Positions 35,626 through 44,380 of a stretch of 64,000 bases of DNA are shown in pieces (position 1 is the first letter of the stretch; each line of letters begins with the position of its first letter). A program made the position numbers and the translations under genes. The notes beneath the pieces are model-generated. The model did no database searches. It saw only the letters and a program-made list of their open reading frames with translations, and was not told the DNA's origin. Origin of the DNA: Candidatus Coprovivens excrementavium (GTDB taxonomy: Bacteria > Bacillota_I > Bacilli_A > RF39 > UBA660); contig CALVVU010000004.1 in assembly GCA_944363975.1 (NCBI GenBank), forward strand, positions 1-64,000, read 5' to 3'.

Positions 35626-36961
35626 TTTCATCATCCTCAATTAATTTTAAAATATTTGCAGTCATATCAAAGCATACCATTGTATAAATATCTCCGACAC
35701 TATCTGATTTTACTTTTTTTATTAATTCATTTAAATCGTCAATTAAAACTAGTTTCTTTTTATCGATATTTGCAAAAGACAATCTTGTTAAAACATCATA
35801 TCTGAATCGTCCAATAATAAATATTTTATCAATATTTTTATCATTCAATAATTCAAATTCTACATCCCATAACCATGATAAATCATTGAATTGGTATCTT
35901 CTTGAAACATTATCAAATCCTAAGATAATCGTTTTTTTACCTTTTTGATTCTTTATGAATCTTAATGATTGATAATAACTTAAATTATTTTCATTTTTTG
36001 TTTCAAGCATTGTTAATTTTCGACCATCTAATTCGCGAACTTTACCTCTCTTAGTTGATAATTTATCACCATTAATTGCTTTTTTTAAATCTTCTTTACT
36101 AACTCCAATATAATTACATAAGGCATAAGCTGCTAATGTATAATAAACAGCATACAAAACATCTTTATTTAAATATATGTCATCGCCGTTAATTTTAATC
36201 CTATGTTCTTCAAAAGAAACATCAGTAACTTCATAATCGACATTTCCACGTTTGAAATCACCACTAGGACAATGATAATTACCAATATGTCCATAATGAT
36301 AATAATCATATATTAATTTTTTATAGCATCTTGGACAATAAGCATAATCGACTGCTTCAATACTACTTTTTAAATAACTATCTTTTGTTTTGGCAACTCC
36401 ATAAGTTATTCTATCATTTCCATATAAATAGGTAAGTCTATTTACCAAAGGATCATCAGCATTAATTATTAATTTTGTTTCATTACCAATAGCTTTCAAA
36501 ATATCATTAAATACAATATCTGGATCACCATTTCTAGCTGGCTGATCTCTAGTAACATTTGTTACTATTAAATGAGTCATTTTATTTTCGCCAAATATTA
36601 ATTTTAGATGCCTTTCATCACATTCTAGTAGTAATACTTCATGTAGAAATTCACCACGTATATTGCAATTATTTAAAATTAATGTTGTTGCTGCTAAAAC
36701 TCCATTGCTACCATTCTTGTTATAGCATACATCATATCCATTATCTGTTAAAATATGATTAATTAAATCGGTCGTACTACCTTTTCCTGAAGAACCAGTT
36801 ACGGCAATTACATACCTCGGATATTTTATCTTTTCTAAAATCTTCTTTTGTCTTAAAACATCATAGATAATATATCCTGGATATACTGATCCATTTTTCC
36901 CAAATAATTTACATATTCTTGTTATTAGTTTATTAATTATTATCATTAAACCTAGCTTCAT
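35612..36961 (-). CDS. murT: MurT-like Mur ligase subunit of lipid II amidation
   Basis: 449 residues; start at the second of two adjacent ATGs, 6 bases after AGGTGAG (the first is equally possible). The ATP loop TGSSGKGSTTDLI is near residue 55, followed by Mur ligase blocks such as VTNVTRDQPARNGD and LIINADDPLVNRL. A zinc ribbon is inserted with CPRC, then 18 residues, then CPSG: the fourth cysteine is Gly. The C-terminal DUF1727 region follows. MurT activates the D-Glu carboxyl of lipid II for amidation to isoglutamine together with GatD. It overlaps gatD, so the two are coupled. Confidence 0.88.
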   Translation of the reverse strand: MKLGLMIIINKLITRICKLFGKNGSVYPGYIIYDVLRQKKILEKIKYPRYVIAVTGSSGKGSTTDLINHILTDNGYDVCYNKNGSNGVLAATTLILNNCNIRGEFLHEVLLLECDERHLKLIFGENKMTHLIVTNVTRDQPARNGDPDIVFNDILKAIGNETKLIINADDPLVNRLTYLYGNDRITYGVAKTKDSYLKSSIEAVDYAYCPRCYKKLIYDYYHYGHIGNYHCPSGDFKRGNVDYEVTDVSFEEHRIKINGDDIYLNKDVLYAVYYTLAAYALCNYIGVSKEDLKKAINGDKLSTKRGKVRELDGRKLTMLETKNENNLSYYQSLRFIKNQKGKKTIILGFDNVSRRYQFNDLSWLWDVEFELLNDKNIDKIFIIGRFRYDVLTRLSFANIDKKKLVLIDDLNELIKKVKSDSVGDIYTMVCFDMTANILKLIEDDENEEN

Positions 36962-37089
36962 CATATCTCACCTAAGTTGATTATATCAAAGAATCAACTA
37001 TCATAAATCAAAAATAACAAATTTTTACATATTTTGTCGAAGTAGTGGTATCCTAAAAATATATTTGCTATATTGATGATGGTGATTTT

Positions 37090-37317
37090 ATGAATATATA
37101 TTATACAAATAATACTCTTTATATAAATATTGAAGATCGTATTAATTTTACTTTAATTAATCATCTTCAAAAGAAACTTTACCGTATTATAGAAACATAT
37201 CATATAAACAATATCGAAATAATTATCTCAGACGATACTCATTACGATCAAAGTTTGATTAGAGATTTAGTATCAGATTATAAAGCTAAATTTAATGGTC
37301 ATTTAATTGTAAAGTAA
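37090..37317 (+). CDS. Small STAS-like protein of unknown function
   Basis: 75 residues. Alternating strands and helices (LYINIEDR, then a helix INHLQKKLYRIIETY, then IEIIISDD) resemble a small STAS-like alpha/beta fold, which is only an impression. There is no signal peptide. The ribosome site GATGGTGA is present. It is divergent from murT. Confidence 0.55.
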   Translation: MNIYYTNNTLYINIEDRINFTLINHLQKKLYRIIETYHINNIEIIISDDTHYDQSLIRDLVSDYKAKFNGHLIVK

Positions 37318-37330
37318 CAATTATTTTATA

Positions 37331-37358
37331 TTGAAGGAAAAAATCTTTATATTATAAT
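37331..37358 (+). promoter_or_regulatory. Promoter for the 37377 gene
   Basis: TTGAAG (37331-37336), 16 bases, TATAAT (37353-37358). The start codon is only 19 bases downstream. Confidence 0.55.
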
Positions 37359-37376
37359 ATTTATAGAGGTGGTAGT

Positions 37377-37880
37377 ATGTCTGAAGGAATTGTTTATTTA
37401 ACCTTTATTCCTTGGTTTTTATATTTTGCTTCTTTATGCAAAAATGCCCTTAATGACTTAAAAGTTAATGAAATAAATTTAAAATGGATTAGAAAAAATA
37501 TTTTTAAAATATTTCACTTTGAAAATATTATTTTATTTGCTATCTTTTTTTACTTTTCTGCTTATTATTCTGATTCTAATCAGATATGGCTTGTTGATAT
37601 TTTATTATTTTCAGCGATTAACTTATATCTTTTTATTAATCGTTATTATGATAAAAATCGTAATCAAACAACTATTGGTACAAAAGATGTTTCGACAATT
37701 TTAATTATTATGCTTATCATAATTATTCCAATCATTTATTATGTAAGTACTTCTAATTATGTTGTAACATACTATATTTTATTCGGCTATAGTTTCTTTA
37801 ATTATACAATTGTCTTCATTGCCAAAAGTATTAATGATTTAATAATGAAACTTATTATAAGAAAAAATCATGAAGAATAA
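37377..37880 (+). CDS. Integral membrane protein of unknown function
   Basis: 167 residues with four to five membrane helices (about residues 5-20, 45-62, 70-88, 105-125 and 128-150) and charged ends. No family recognised. Its end overlaps the start of ylmH by 11 bases, so the two are made from one transcript. In many Bacillota the gene next to ylmH is the membrane protein ylmG; this one is longer and not obviously the same. Confidence 0.65.
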   Translation: MSEGIVYLTFIPWFLYFASLCKNALNDLKVNEINLKWIRKNIFKIFHFENIILFAIFFYFSAYYSDSNQIWLVDILLFSAINLYLFINRYYDKNRNQTTIGTKDVSTILIIMLIIIIPIIYYVSTSNYVVTYYILFGYSFFNYTIVFIAKSINDLIMKLIIRKNHEE

Positions 37881-38559
37881 TTATAACCTTGAAAAGATAA
37901 TTGATTCATTATATAACAAAGGACATACTAATTTTATTGTTCCTAAAGAATTAATTACGATTCAAGGAAAGCTAAATAAAAAAGAATATAATATTTATAA
38001 ACCATATCCTGAAGCGACAAAAGTTATTTTATATCAAAAAGAAATACCTAAAATAAAAATATTCAAAATAGTAAGTAAAATACAACTTCGTCATCAAGAC
38101 ATTCTCGGTACTATTTTATCCTTAGGTATAAAAGAAGATACTTTTGGTGATATAATCAAATATCAAGATGATTTTTATTTCTTTGTTTTAACTTCTCTAG
38201 AAGAATATTTTAAATTAAATCTAACCCAAGTAAGAAACAATAATATTGAACTGGAAGAAATCCCTTTATCATTTTCTACTAATTTTATTCAAGAATACAC
38301 ATCTAAAGAATATATTGTTTCATCATTACGTCTTGATAATATAATAAGTTCAATTATAGGAGATAGCCGTAAAAATGTTCTTGATAAGTTCAAAAATAAA
38401 GAAATAATTTTAAATTATGATGAAAATATAAAACCGACTCGCATCTTAAAAGAAAATGACGTATTTAGTATTAGAAAATATGGTAAATACAAATATATAG
38501 GAATTAAAAAAACGACAAAAAAAGGCAGTTTTATTATTGAAATAAAAAAATATATTTAA
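37870..38559 (+). CDS. ylmH: YlmH-family S4-domain RNA-binding protein
   Basis: 229 residues. The central RHQDILGTILSLGIKEDTFGDI segment is the YlmH hallmark, and the C-terminus (about residues 160-228) is an S4 RNA-binding domain starting SSLRLDNIIS. YlmH in Bacilli is found near division genes and has been linked to ribosome-associated rescue. The start lies inside the upstream membrane-protein gene with only a weak ribosome site, consistent with coupling. Confidence 0.85.
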   Translation: MKNNYNLEKIIDSLYNKGHTNFIVPKELITIQGKLNKKEYNIYKPYPEATKVILYQKEIPKIKIFKIVSKIQLRHQDILGTILSLGIKEDTFGDIIKYQDDFYFFVLTSLEEYFKLNLTQVRNNNIELEEIPLSFSTNFIQEYTSKEYIVSSLRLDNIISSIIGDSRKNVLDKFKNKEIILNYDENIKPTRILKENDVFSIRKYGKYKYIGIKKTTKKGSFIIEIKKYI

Positions 38560-38568
38560 TAGCTAAAT

Positions 38569-38597
38569 TTGACTTCCTATATATGGTATGATAGAAT
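38569..38597 (+). promoter_or_regulatory. Promoter for the 38626 gene
   Basis: TTGACT (38569-38574), 17 bases, TAGAAT (38592-38597). Confidence 0.65.
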
Positions 38598-38625
38598 CAA
38601 TTATACCAAAAAAGGGGGCTTTTTT

Positions 38626-39348
38626 ATGAGCGAAGAAAATAAAAATATTCAAGAACAACCTTCAACTAAAGGTTCAACAAAAAAAAGAAAAACAGGAGCT
38701 ACAACAGCATTGAAAGCTATATCAGCAGTTGCTTTAGCAACTGGATTAATTGCTGGTAGTCTATATGCAACTAACGTCTTATACCCAAAATATCAAGAAA
38801 ATAAAAGAGTAGATCAATTAATAACTAGTAATATCAGTAACGAAGAAATCTGTACAATTTCTGGTCCTATAATGATAGATAAAGCTTATGATATTCCATT
38901 TGCAAATGGTGAAACACTTGCTAATAAATTAAAAGACCATAATATTAAATATTGCGAATTATTAGATCAATATTATACAGCTGATGGATCTGATATAGCC
39001 ATTTTAACTTTTGATGTTGAAACAACAGAAGTTATTGATGCAACTAAAACAGAAATAGACGGAACAATTATCTATTTGGCACCAGAAGGATATACATTAC
39101 AAAAAGATAAATGTTATCGTACAACAACATCTCAAATGACAAAGATAGTTCCAAAATCTAATGATGGCGATTATAGCAATGTTACTATACCTAATGTCGC
39201 AAGTTATACTCTTGTAGATGTTCAAGAAATTAAAACCGAAACTTTTGATTCAATTTGTGATTATACTCTAATCTGCGATGTTCCTGATGAAGCAGTCTTA
39301 AACAAAGACGGTTTATGCGAAGCTACATTAGTGCTTAAAAAGCATTAA
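38626..39348 (+). CDS. Membrane-anchored exported protein of unknown function
   Basis: 240 residues from ATG 38626, after AAGGGGG; the longer open frame upstream crosses the promoter. A 28-residue cytosolic Lys/Thr-rich start precedes one membrane helix (AISAVALATGLIAGSLYATN). The outside domain of about 180 residues is beta-rich and has six scattered cysteines, so disulfides are possible. No family recognised. It has its own promoter and terminator. Confidence 0.75.
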   Translation: MSEENKNIQEQPSTKGSTKKRKTGATTALKAISAVALATGLIAGSLYATNVLYPKYQENKRVDQLITSNISNEEICTISGPIMIDKAYDIPFANGETLANKLKDHNIKYCELLDQYYTADGSDIAILTFDVETTEVIDATKTEIDGTIIYLAPEGYTLQKDKCYRTTTSQMTKIVPKSNDGDYSNVTIPNVASYTLVDVQEIKTETFDSICDYTLICDVPDEAVLNKDGLCEATLVLKKH

Positions 39349-39356
39349 AAATACTA

Positions 39357-39385
39357 AAAAGTACTTGTTTATAGTACTTTTTTTT
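39357..39385 (+). terminator. Terminator upstream of rpsB
   Basis: aaaagtact and agtactttt form a 9-base stem with a 7-base loop, then eight T. Its loop holds the candidate -35 box of rpsB. Confidence 0.8.
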
Positions 39386-39393
39386 GATACAAT
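39365..39393 (+). promoter_or_regulatory. rpsB: Candidate rpsB promoter overlapping the terminator
   Basis: TTGTTT (39365-39370), 17 bases, TACAAT (39388-39393). The -35 match is partial. Confidence 0.4.
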
Positions 39394-39507
39394 AATCACG
39401 GCTTTAAAAAGCAAATAAACATGAATGTGGATTTATTACTCGAGTGCCGAAGAGGTGAGTAATGGAGTAGAAGCATTCAGACGTATAACGAAGGAGGGAA
39501 AATTTTT
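39394..39507 (+). promoter_or_regulatory. rpsB: Structured rpsB leader, candidate autoregulatory RNA
   Basis: The 114-base untranslated leader can form nested stems: tgaatg (39422-39427) with cattca (39474-39479) outside, and attactc (39435-39441) with gagtaat (39457-39463) inside, closing a loop that contains gtgccgaagagg. Autoregulatory leaders are common for ribosomal protein operons. I cannot match this one to a named family by eye. Confidence 0.4.
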
Positions 39508-40467
39508 ATGGCCGTAGTTTCTTTAAGTTATTTATTAGAAGCTGGAGTTCATTTTGGACATCAAACAAAAAGATGGAATCCAAAAATGAAAGAGTACATT
39601 TTTACAACTAGAGACGACATTTATATTATAGACTTACAAAAAACATTAAGTAAGATCGAAGAAGCCTATGCTGAAATTAGTAAAATTGCTGCAAATGGCG
39701 GAACATTCCTATTTGTAGGAACTAAAAAGCAAGCTCAAGAAGCTGCTAAAGAAAATGCTGAACGTACAAATTCATATTACGTAACAGAAAGATGGTTAGG
39801 TGGAACATTAACAAATTTCCGTACTATCAGAAGTAGAGTTAAACGTTTAGAAGAAATTGAAAACATGGAAAAAAATGGAACTTTTGACGTTTTACCTAAA
39901 AAAGAAGTAATTCAATTAAAGAAAGAACATGATAAATTAAACAGATTATTATGTGGAATCCGTACAATGGATAAACTTCCACAAGCATTAATAATCGTTG
40001 ATCCTAAGAAAGAAATTAATGCTATTAAAGAAGCAAGAAAATTAAATATACCTATCTTTGGTATTGTTGACACAAACTGTGATCCAGACGATGTTGATTT
40101 TGTAATTCCAGGAAATGACGATGCAGTTAGAGCTGTTAAAGTTGTTTTAGGAGTATTAGGAAACGCTATTGCTGAAGTTAATGGTGGTGAAATAATTGAT
40201 TACGTAACTGAAGAAGATCGTAAATCTAAAAAAGACCGTCCAAAAGAAGAAAAAAATACTGAAGAAGTTTCAAAACCAGCACCAGTAGCTGAAGAAGTTA
40301 CTCCTGCTGAAGAAGAAACAATTGAGGTAGAAGAAACTGCTGAAGAAGCAACTGAAGATTTAAGTACAAAGACTTTAACAGAACTTAAAGCCATGGCTAA
40401 ATCTTCTGGAATCAAAGGATACTCAACAATGAAAAAAGATGAATTAATTGCATCTTTAAGTGAATAA
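39508..40467 (+). CDS. rpsB: Ribosomal protein S2 with C-terminal extension
   Basis: 319 residues. The first 235 or so are ordinary S2 ([19 protein letters not shown] at the start, [11 protein letters not shown], and [13 protein letters not shown]). Then comes an acidic Glu/Ala/Pro/Thr linker of about 45 residues, and a last segment from about residue 285 ([19 protein letters not shown], then KKDELIASL) that looks like a SAP or Rho_N-type helix-extended-helix motif. S2 is normally 230-260 residues. The extra part may bind nucleic acid. It is followed by tsf as usual, with AAGGAGGG as ribosome site. Confidence 0.96.
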   Translation: MAVVSLSYLLEAGVHFGHQTKRWNPKMKEYIFTTRDDIYIIDLQKTLSKIEEAYAEISKIAANGGTFLFVGTKKQAQEAAKENAERTNSYYVTERWLGGTLTNFRTIRSRVKRLEEIENMEKNGTFDVLPKKEVIQLKKEHDKLNRLLCGIRTMDKLPQALIIVDPKKEINAIKEARKLNIPIFGIVDTNCDPDDVDFVIPGNDDAVRAVKVVLGVLGNAIAEVNGGEIIDYVTEEDRKSKKDRPKEEKNTEEVSKPAPVAEEVTPAEEETIEVEETAEEATEDLSTKTLTELKAMAKSSGIKGYSTMKKDELIASLSE

Positions 40468-40494
40468 TATATTTTTAGGAAAGAAGGTTACACT

Positions 40495-41367
40495 ATGATA
40501 AGTGCAAGCTTAGTAAAAGAACTAAGAGAACAAACTGGAGCTGGAATGATGGATTGCAAAAAAGCTCTAACAGAATGTGATGGCAATCTTGAAGCAGCTA
40601 TCGATTGGTTACGTGAAAAAGGTATTGCTAAAGCTGGTAAAAAAGGCGCAAGAATTGCTGCTGAAGGCTTGGCTGATATCTTCATAAAAGATAACAAAGC
40701 TGTTATGATTGAAATTAATGCCGAAACAGACTTTGTAAGTAAAAATGATGAATTCAAAGAATTGATTAAAAACGTTGGTGAAACTATTTTAAATAGTGAT
40801 GCTAAAACATTAGAAGAAGCTAATGAACTTCCATACGAAGAAGGAACTATTAAAGATTTAATAATTGCCAAAACTTCAAAAATCGGTGAGAAACTAGATT
40901 TTCGTCGTTTAGAAGTTATTGAAAAGAAAGATGATGAAGTTTTCGGTCAATATTTACACATGGGAGGAAAAATAGCTGTTGTAACAGTTGTTAAAGGAGC
41001 TAATGAAGAAGTTGCTAAAGACGTTGCAATGCAAGCAGCAGCTATGAAACCAAAATACGTTTTTAAAGAAGATGTTCCTGCTGATGAAGTAGCTCGTGAA
41101 AAAGAAGTTCTAAAGGAACAAGCTATTAATGAAGGAAAATCTGCTGAAATCGCTGAAAAAATGGTTGAAGGAAGACTTAATAAATTCTATAAAGAAATTT
41201 GTCTATCACTTCAAGCATTTATCAAAGATGGCGATATAGATGTAACTAAATACGTAACTGACAATGGAGGAGAACTTATTGGTATGACCATGTTCGTTGT
41301 TGGCGAAGGAATCGAAAAAAGACAAGATAACTTTGCTGAAGAAGTAATGGCTCAAATCAATAAATAA
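40495..41367 (+). CDS. tsf: Elongation factor Ts
   Basis: 290 residues. The N-terminal UBA-like part reads LVKELREQTGAGMMDCKKAL, followed by IEINAETDFVSKND in the EF-Tu-contacting core and QAAAMKPKYV. EF-Ts reloads EF-Tu with GTP. It lies 27 bases after rpsB in the classical pair. A strong terminator separates it from the next gene. Confidence 0.97.
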   Translation: MISASLVKELREQTGAGMMDCKKALTECDGNLEAAIDWLREKGIAKAGKKGARIAAEGLADIFIKDNKAVMIEINAETDFVSKNDEFKELIKNVGETILNSDAKTLEEANELPYEEGTIKDLIIAKTSKIGEKLDFRRLEVIEKKDDEVFGQYLHMGGKIAVVTVVKGANEEVAKDVAMQAAAMKPKYVFKEDVPADEVAREKEVLKEQAINEGKSAEIAEKMVEGRLNKFYKEICLSLQAFIKDGDIDVTKYVTDNGGELIGMTMFVVGEGIEKRQDNFAEEVMAQINK

Positions 41368-41372
41368 TAATT

Positions 41373-41401
41373 AGACACTTTTTTACAAGTGTCTTTTTTT
41401 A
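41373..41401 (+). terminator. Rho-independent terminator after tsf
   Basis: agacact and agtgtct (41373-41379, 41388-41394) followed by T run. Confidence 0.8.
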
Positions 41402-41424
41402 TGGCTTATAAGATTCCTTATTCA

Positions 41425-41433
41425 TGTTATAAT
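41425..41433 (+). promoter_or_regulatory. Extended -10 promoter for the 41453 gene
   Basis: TGTTATAAT, an extended -10 element (TGn plus TATAAT at 41428-41433), with no good -35 box. Confidence 0.5.
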
Positions 41434-41452
41434 AATTACGAGGAAGTGAACT

Positions 41453-42049
41453 ATGAAACCAAAAACAAAAGATCTAATTCGTAAAATAATATACGGAATC
41501 TTATTTCTTGCAATGATAATAGCCTTTGTTTATCTAAGCGAAAAATATGCCGATAATAGTAAAGACCGTGTTTTAACAATTAATGACTATTATAGTCAAA
41601 TAGATAATCCTAAATACGAAGTTATAAGAGGTACAAAACTAATTTCATTATTAAAATCAGGTAAAAACATAATTTATATTGGTAGCAATACATCAGAATT
41701 TGCCAGTAAATATATTGAAGAACTAGATACAGTAATTCGTGAAACTAATGTTGATAAAATCTACTACTATGATATAAATAATGATAAAGCTCAGAAAAAT
41801 TCCAACTATTACGAGATATGTGAATTATTATCAGGTTATCTAATAACTACCGATGGTTCTCAAAATAACTTACTAGCGCCAAGTCTTTATATTATTGATG
41901 AAGGAGAAGTTAAATATTATAATATAGAGACTGCAGCAATGAAAAATACTGATACTCCAGAAGAATATTGGACAGCAGAAAAAGAATCAGCATTCATATC
42001 TGAAGTCACGACTGCTATAAATAAATATTATTTGAATAATAAAGAATAA
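41453..42049 (+). CDS. Membrane-anchored thioredoxin-like protein without CxxC
   Basis: 198 residues: one N-terminal membrane helix (about 12-28) and an outside domain with a thioredoxin-like order. KNIIYIGSNTSEFASKYI takes the place of the strand and active-site helix, and LLAPSLYIIDEG contains the cis-proline loop. The positions where related proteins carry Cys-x-x-Cys are Asn-Thr-Ser-Glu, so it cannot do redox chemistry in the usual way. It occupies the slot between tsf and frr that pyrH fills in most Bacillota, but has its own promoter. Function unknown. Confidence 0.65.
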   Translation: MKPKTKDLIRKIIYGILFLAMIIAFVYLSEKYADNSKDRVLTINDYYSQIDNPKYEVIRGTKLISLLKSGKNIIYIGSNTSEFASKYIEELDTVIRETNVDKIYYYDINNDKAQKNSNYYEICELLSGYLITTDGSQNNLLAPSLYIIDEGEVKYYNIETAAMKNTDTPEEYWTAEKESAFISEVTTAINKYYLNNKE

Positions 42050-42089
42050 TGCTTTATAATTATAGACATATAAAGGAGAGAAATACAAA

Positions 42090-42629
42090 ATGATAGACAC
42101 TGATGTCGAATTTAAAATGATGCATGCGCTTGAAACAATGGATTCAAGACTAACAACAATTAGAGCTGGACGTGCTAACCCAGCATTAGTTCATGGTATT
42201 AATGTCGAATATTATGGAACTCCAACTCCGCTTCAAAGCTTAGCTAATATTACAGTTCCTGAGGCGAGAACTTTAATGATTAAACCATTTGATAGAGGAT
42301 GCTTAAAAGACATTGTTAAAGCCATCCAAGAAGCTAATTTAGGTATTAATCCTACTGACAATGGTGAATGTGTTATTTTAACCATACCTCAACTTACAGA
42401 AGAGCGTCGTAAGGAATACGTTAAACAAGCAAAGCAAATAGCTGAAGAGACTAAAGTAGCTTTAAGAAAAGTCCGTCAAGAAGCAAATGAAGATATCAAA
42501 GCTGATGAATCAATTACTGAAGATGACGAGAAGAAAATGCTAGAAGAAGTTCAAAATTTAATCAACGAGTACAACAAAAAAGTTGATGAAAAATTAAAAG
42601 AAAAAGAAGAAGAACTTATGAAAGTATAA
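42090..42629 (+). CDS. frr: Ribosome recycling factor
   Basis: 179 residues (family about 185). RAGRANPALV, IKPFDRG, NDGECV-type block NPTDNGECVILTIP, and the long C-terminal helices LTEERRKEYVKQAK are all present. RRF splits post-termination ribosomes together with EF-G. The ribosome site is AAAGGAGAG. A terminator follows immediately. Confidence 0.97.
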   Translation: MIDTDVEFKMMHALETMDSRLTTIRAGRANPALVHGINVEYYGTPTPLQSLANITVPEARTLMIKPFDRGCLKDIVKAIQEANLGINPTDNGECVILTIPQLTEERRKEYVKQAKQIAEETKVALRKVRQEANEDIKADESITEDDEKKMLEEVQNLINEYNKKVDEKLKEKEEELMKV

Positions 42630-42660
42630 TTACACTACATAATTAGTGTAATTTTTATTT
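42628..42660 (+). terminator. Rho-independent terminator after frr
   Basis: aattacact and agtgtaatt form a 9-base stem, then a T-rich tail; the stem starts at the stop codon. Confidence 0.75.
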
Positions 42661-42679
42661 TGCATAAATAAAAAAATAA

Positions 42680-42708
42680 TTTACTTTTTTACCATCTTTT
42701 CTTATAAT
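42680..42708 (+). promoter_or_regulatory. Promoter for the AAA+ gene
   Basis: TTTACT (42680-42685), 17 bases, TATAAT (42703-42708). Confidence 0.6.
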
Positions 42709-42732
42709 AGAAAAATATATTTAGGTGATTAT

Positions 42733-44313
42733 ATGGAAAAAAATACATCAACAGAAATAGGAATTAAATATAAAGTAATTCCAATTAAACAAACTGAATT
42801 TATACTTATACCAACAGCTGTTGTTGAAGGTTATAGCGTAGGAGACATATTTTATAGTGATCAAATATATCGCACGGCAACTTATCCTGAACAATTAACT
42901 AAAGAAGACTATTTGATTGAGAATATACATAATATTGAAGATTTAAAGAAAATATATGATTATCCAGAAGCTAATTTTTTAATAGATTATTTTTTTTGTG
43001 AAGAACAAGACTATTTTTTATATCTTCAGATTAAAGAAAATAAAATCGTTTCACATAAATTAAGTACTAAAATATTTAGCAGTCAAAATTCTAAGGAAAC
43101 ATATTTAAAACTACAGGATCAACCTGCTCTTGTTTTAAACCAAGATGCTTTATCAAAATTATTAAGTATTACAGATCTTGAGAAAATAAAAAAAGAACTA
43201 GAAAGATATAATCATTCTTTAGCATACTTCAAAAGTTTGACAGAATCTGATGCCGCTACAAAAGTCGTTGTAGAAAACGGAACTATCTCATTAATAGAAA
43301 CTGATGCCAGAATAATAGAAACTCCTAATGTTGTTGTTACTAAAACAAACGCTCAAAATGTAGTTGATTCAAGTGTTTCTGTTACCGGTCTAGTTAAATA
43401 CATTTCTGAAAGAGTTTTTGGTCACGATAAAGAACTAAAACTCCTTGCCGCTACAATTATAATGAACTATAATTCAACTCCAGAATTTGGAACTGAACCA
43501 ATTTTAATAGCTGGTCCAACCGGAACCGGAAAAACTGAAACTATAAAAGCAGCAAGTGCTTACTTAAATGTTCCTTTCATCGAAATAAACACTCCTGATT
43601 TAGTTCCTCAAGGAATTAGAGGTGCATCGTTAGAAAGTTACTTAAATAGTTTAAAAACCTTATGTAATGGTGATTTAACTCGTGCTGAAAAAGCTTTTGT
43701 CTACTTAGATGAATTCGACAAGCTAGGGAAGAGTGATTTAGATATAAAAACATCTGTTAAAGAAATTCTTCTAAAATTCCTTGAAGGTGGACCATTTATT
43801 GTCGATGAAAGATTATCTAGTTATACATTTAATACTACTATGTTAAATAAAATCTGTTCAGGTGCCTTTCAAGAACTTTTTGAAAAACCAAAAAAGATTG
43901 GCTTTGGTGCAACCGAACAAAGTGATATGCAATTTTCTCGTCAAAAAATAACTGATGCTGAATATTACGGAAAAGAACTTGTAACACGTATTTCATGTAT
44001 CATACCATATCTTCCATTAACAAGAGAAGAACAAAAAAGAGTCATTCTAGAATCAAAAATTAGTAAATATCTTCAAAAGAAAAAACGCTATAAAAAACAA
44101 TTTAATATAGATTTTATTCTCGAAGATGATTTTATTGACGGTCTTCTTGATCAACTCGCTAAAAGTGATCAAAGCATGCGTGATTTAAATAATCGTCTTT
44201 TAGAATACCTCGCTTTACCTGAATATGAAATATTAGCTAATCCCCAATCTTATAAAAGATTAATTCTGACAAGAGATACACTTGATAATCCAAATAAATT
44301 TAAATTAATGTAA
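42733..44313 (+). CDS. ClpX/HslU-type AAA+ ATPase with a novel N-terminal domain
   Basis: 526 residues. The C-terminal half is an AAA+ module of the ClpX type: FGHDKELKLLAA, Walker A AGPTGTGKTE (near 261), Walker B VYLDEFDKLGK (near 322), a FNTTMLNKICSGAF sensor region and a TRISCIIPYLPLTREE block with a probable arginine finger. The first 220 residues are not the ClpX zinc domain and match nothing I know. ClpX-type motors unfold proteins for ClpP or act alone. Whether the ClpP-docking loop is present is not clear. It is a single gene with its own promoter, next to translation genes. Confidence 0.78.
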   Translation: MEKNTSTEIGIKYKVIPIKQTEFILIPTAVVEGYSVGDIFYSDQIYRTATYPEQLTKEDYLIENIHNIEDLKKIYDYPEANFLIDYFFCEEQDYFLYLQIKENKIVSHKLSTKIFSSQNSKETYLKLQDQPALVLNQDALSKLLSITDLEKIKKELERYNHSLAYFKSLTESDAATKVVVENGTISLIETDARIIETPNVVVTKTNAQNVVDSSVSVTGLVKYISERVFGHDKELKLLAATIIMNYNSTPEFGTEPILIAGPTGTGKTETIKAASAYLNVPFIEINTPDLVPQGIRGASLESYLNSLKTLCNGDLTRAEKAFVYLDEFDKLGKSDLDIKTSVKEILLKFLEGGPFIVDERLSSYTFNTTMLNKICSGAFQELFEKPKKIGFGATEQSDMQFSRQKITDAEYYGKELVTRISCIIPYLPLTREEQKRVILESKISKYLQKKKRYKKQFNIDFILEDDFIDGLLDQLAKSDQSMRDLNNRLLEYLALPEYEILANPQSYKRLILTRDTLDNPNKFKLM

Positions 44314-44346
44314 AAAGGGAAGTTAATACTTCCCTTAAAAAACAAT

Positions 44347-44374
44347 AAAAAAAACGACAATGTCGTTTTTCTTT
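44347..44374 (-). terminator. Terminator of tRNA-Arg (bidirectional)
   Basis: aaaacgac and gtcgtttt form an 8-base stem with AAT loop, with A and T runs on both sides. A second hairpin (aagggaagt and acttccctt, 44315-44336) lies next to it. Confidence 0.75.
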
Positions 44375-44380
44375 TTATAA

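Noticed and set aside
38569-38625. N-terminal extension of the 38626 protein
   Set aside because: It covers the promoter boxes and lacks a ribosome site; ATG 38626 follows AAGGGGG.
44315-44336. aagggaagt/acttccctt hairpin as the terminator of the AAA+ gene
   Set aside because: No T run follows it on the plus strand; the neighbouring hairpin at 44351-44369 has T runs on both strands and fits better.
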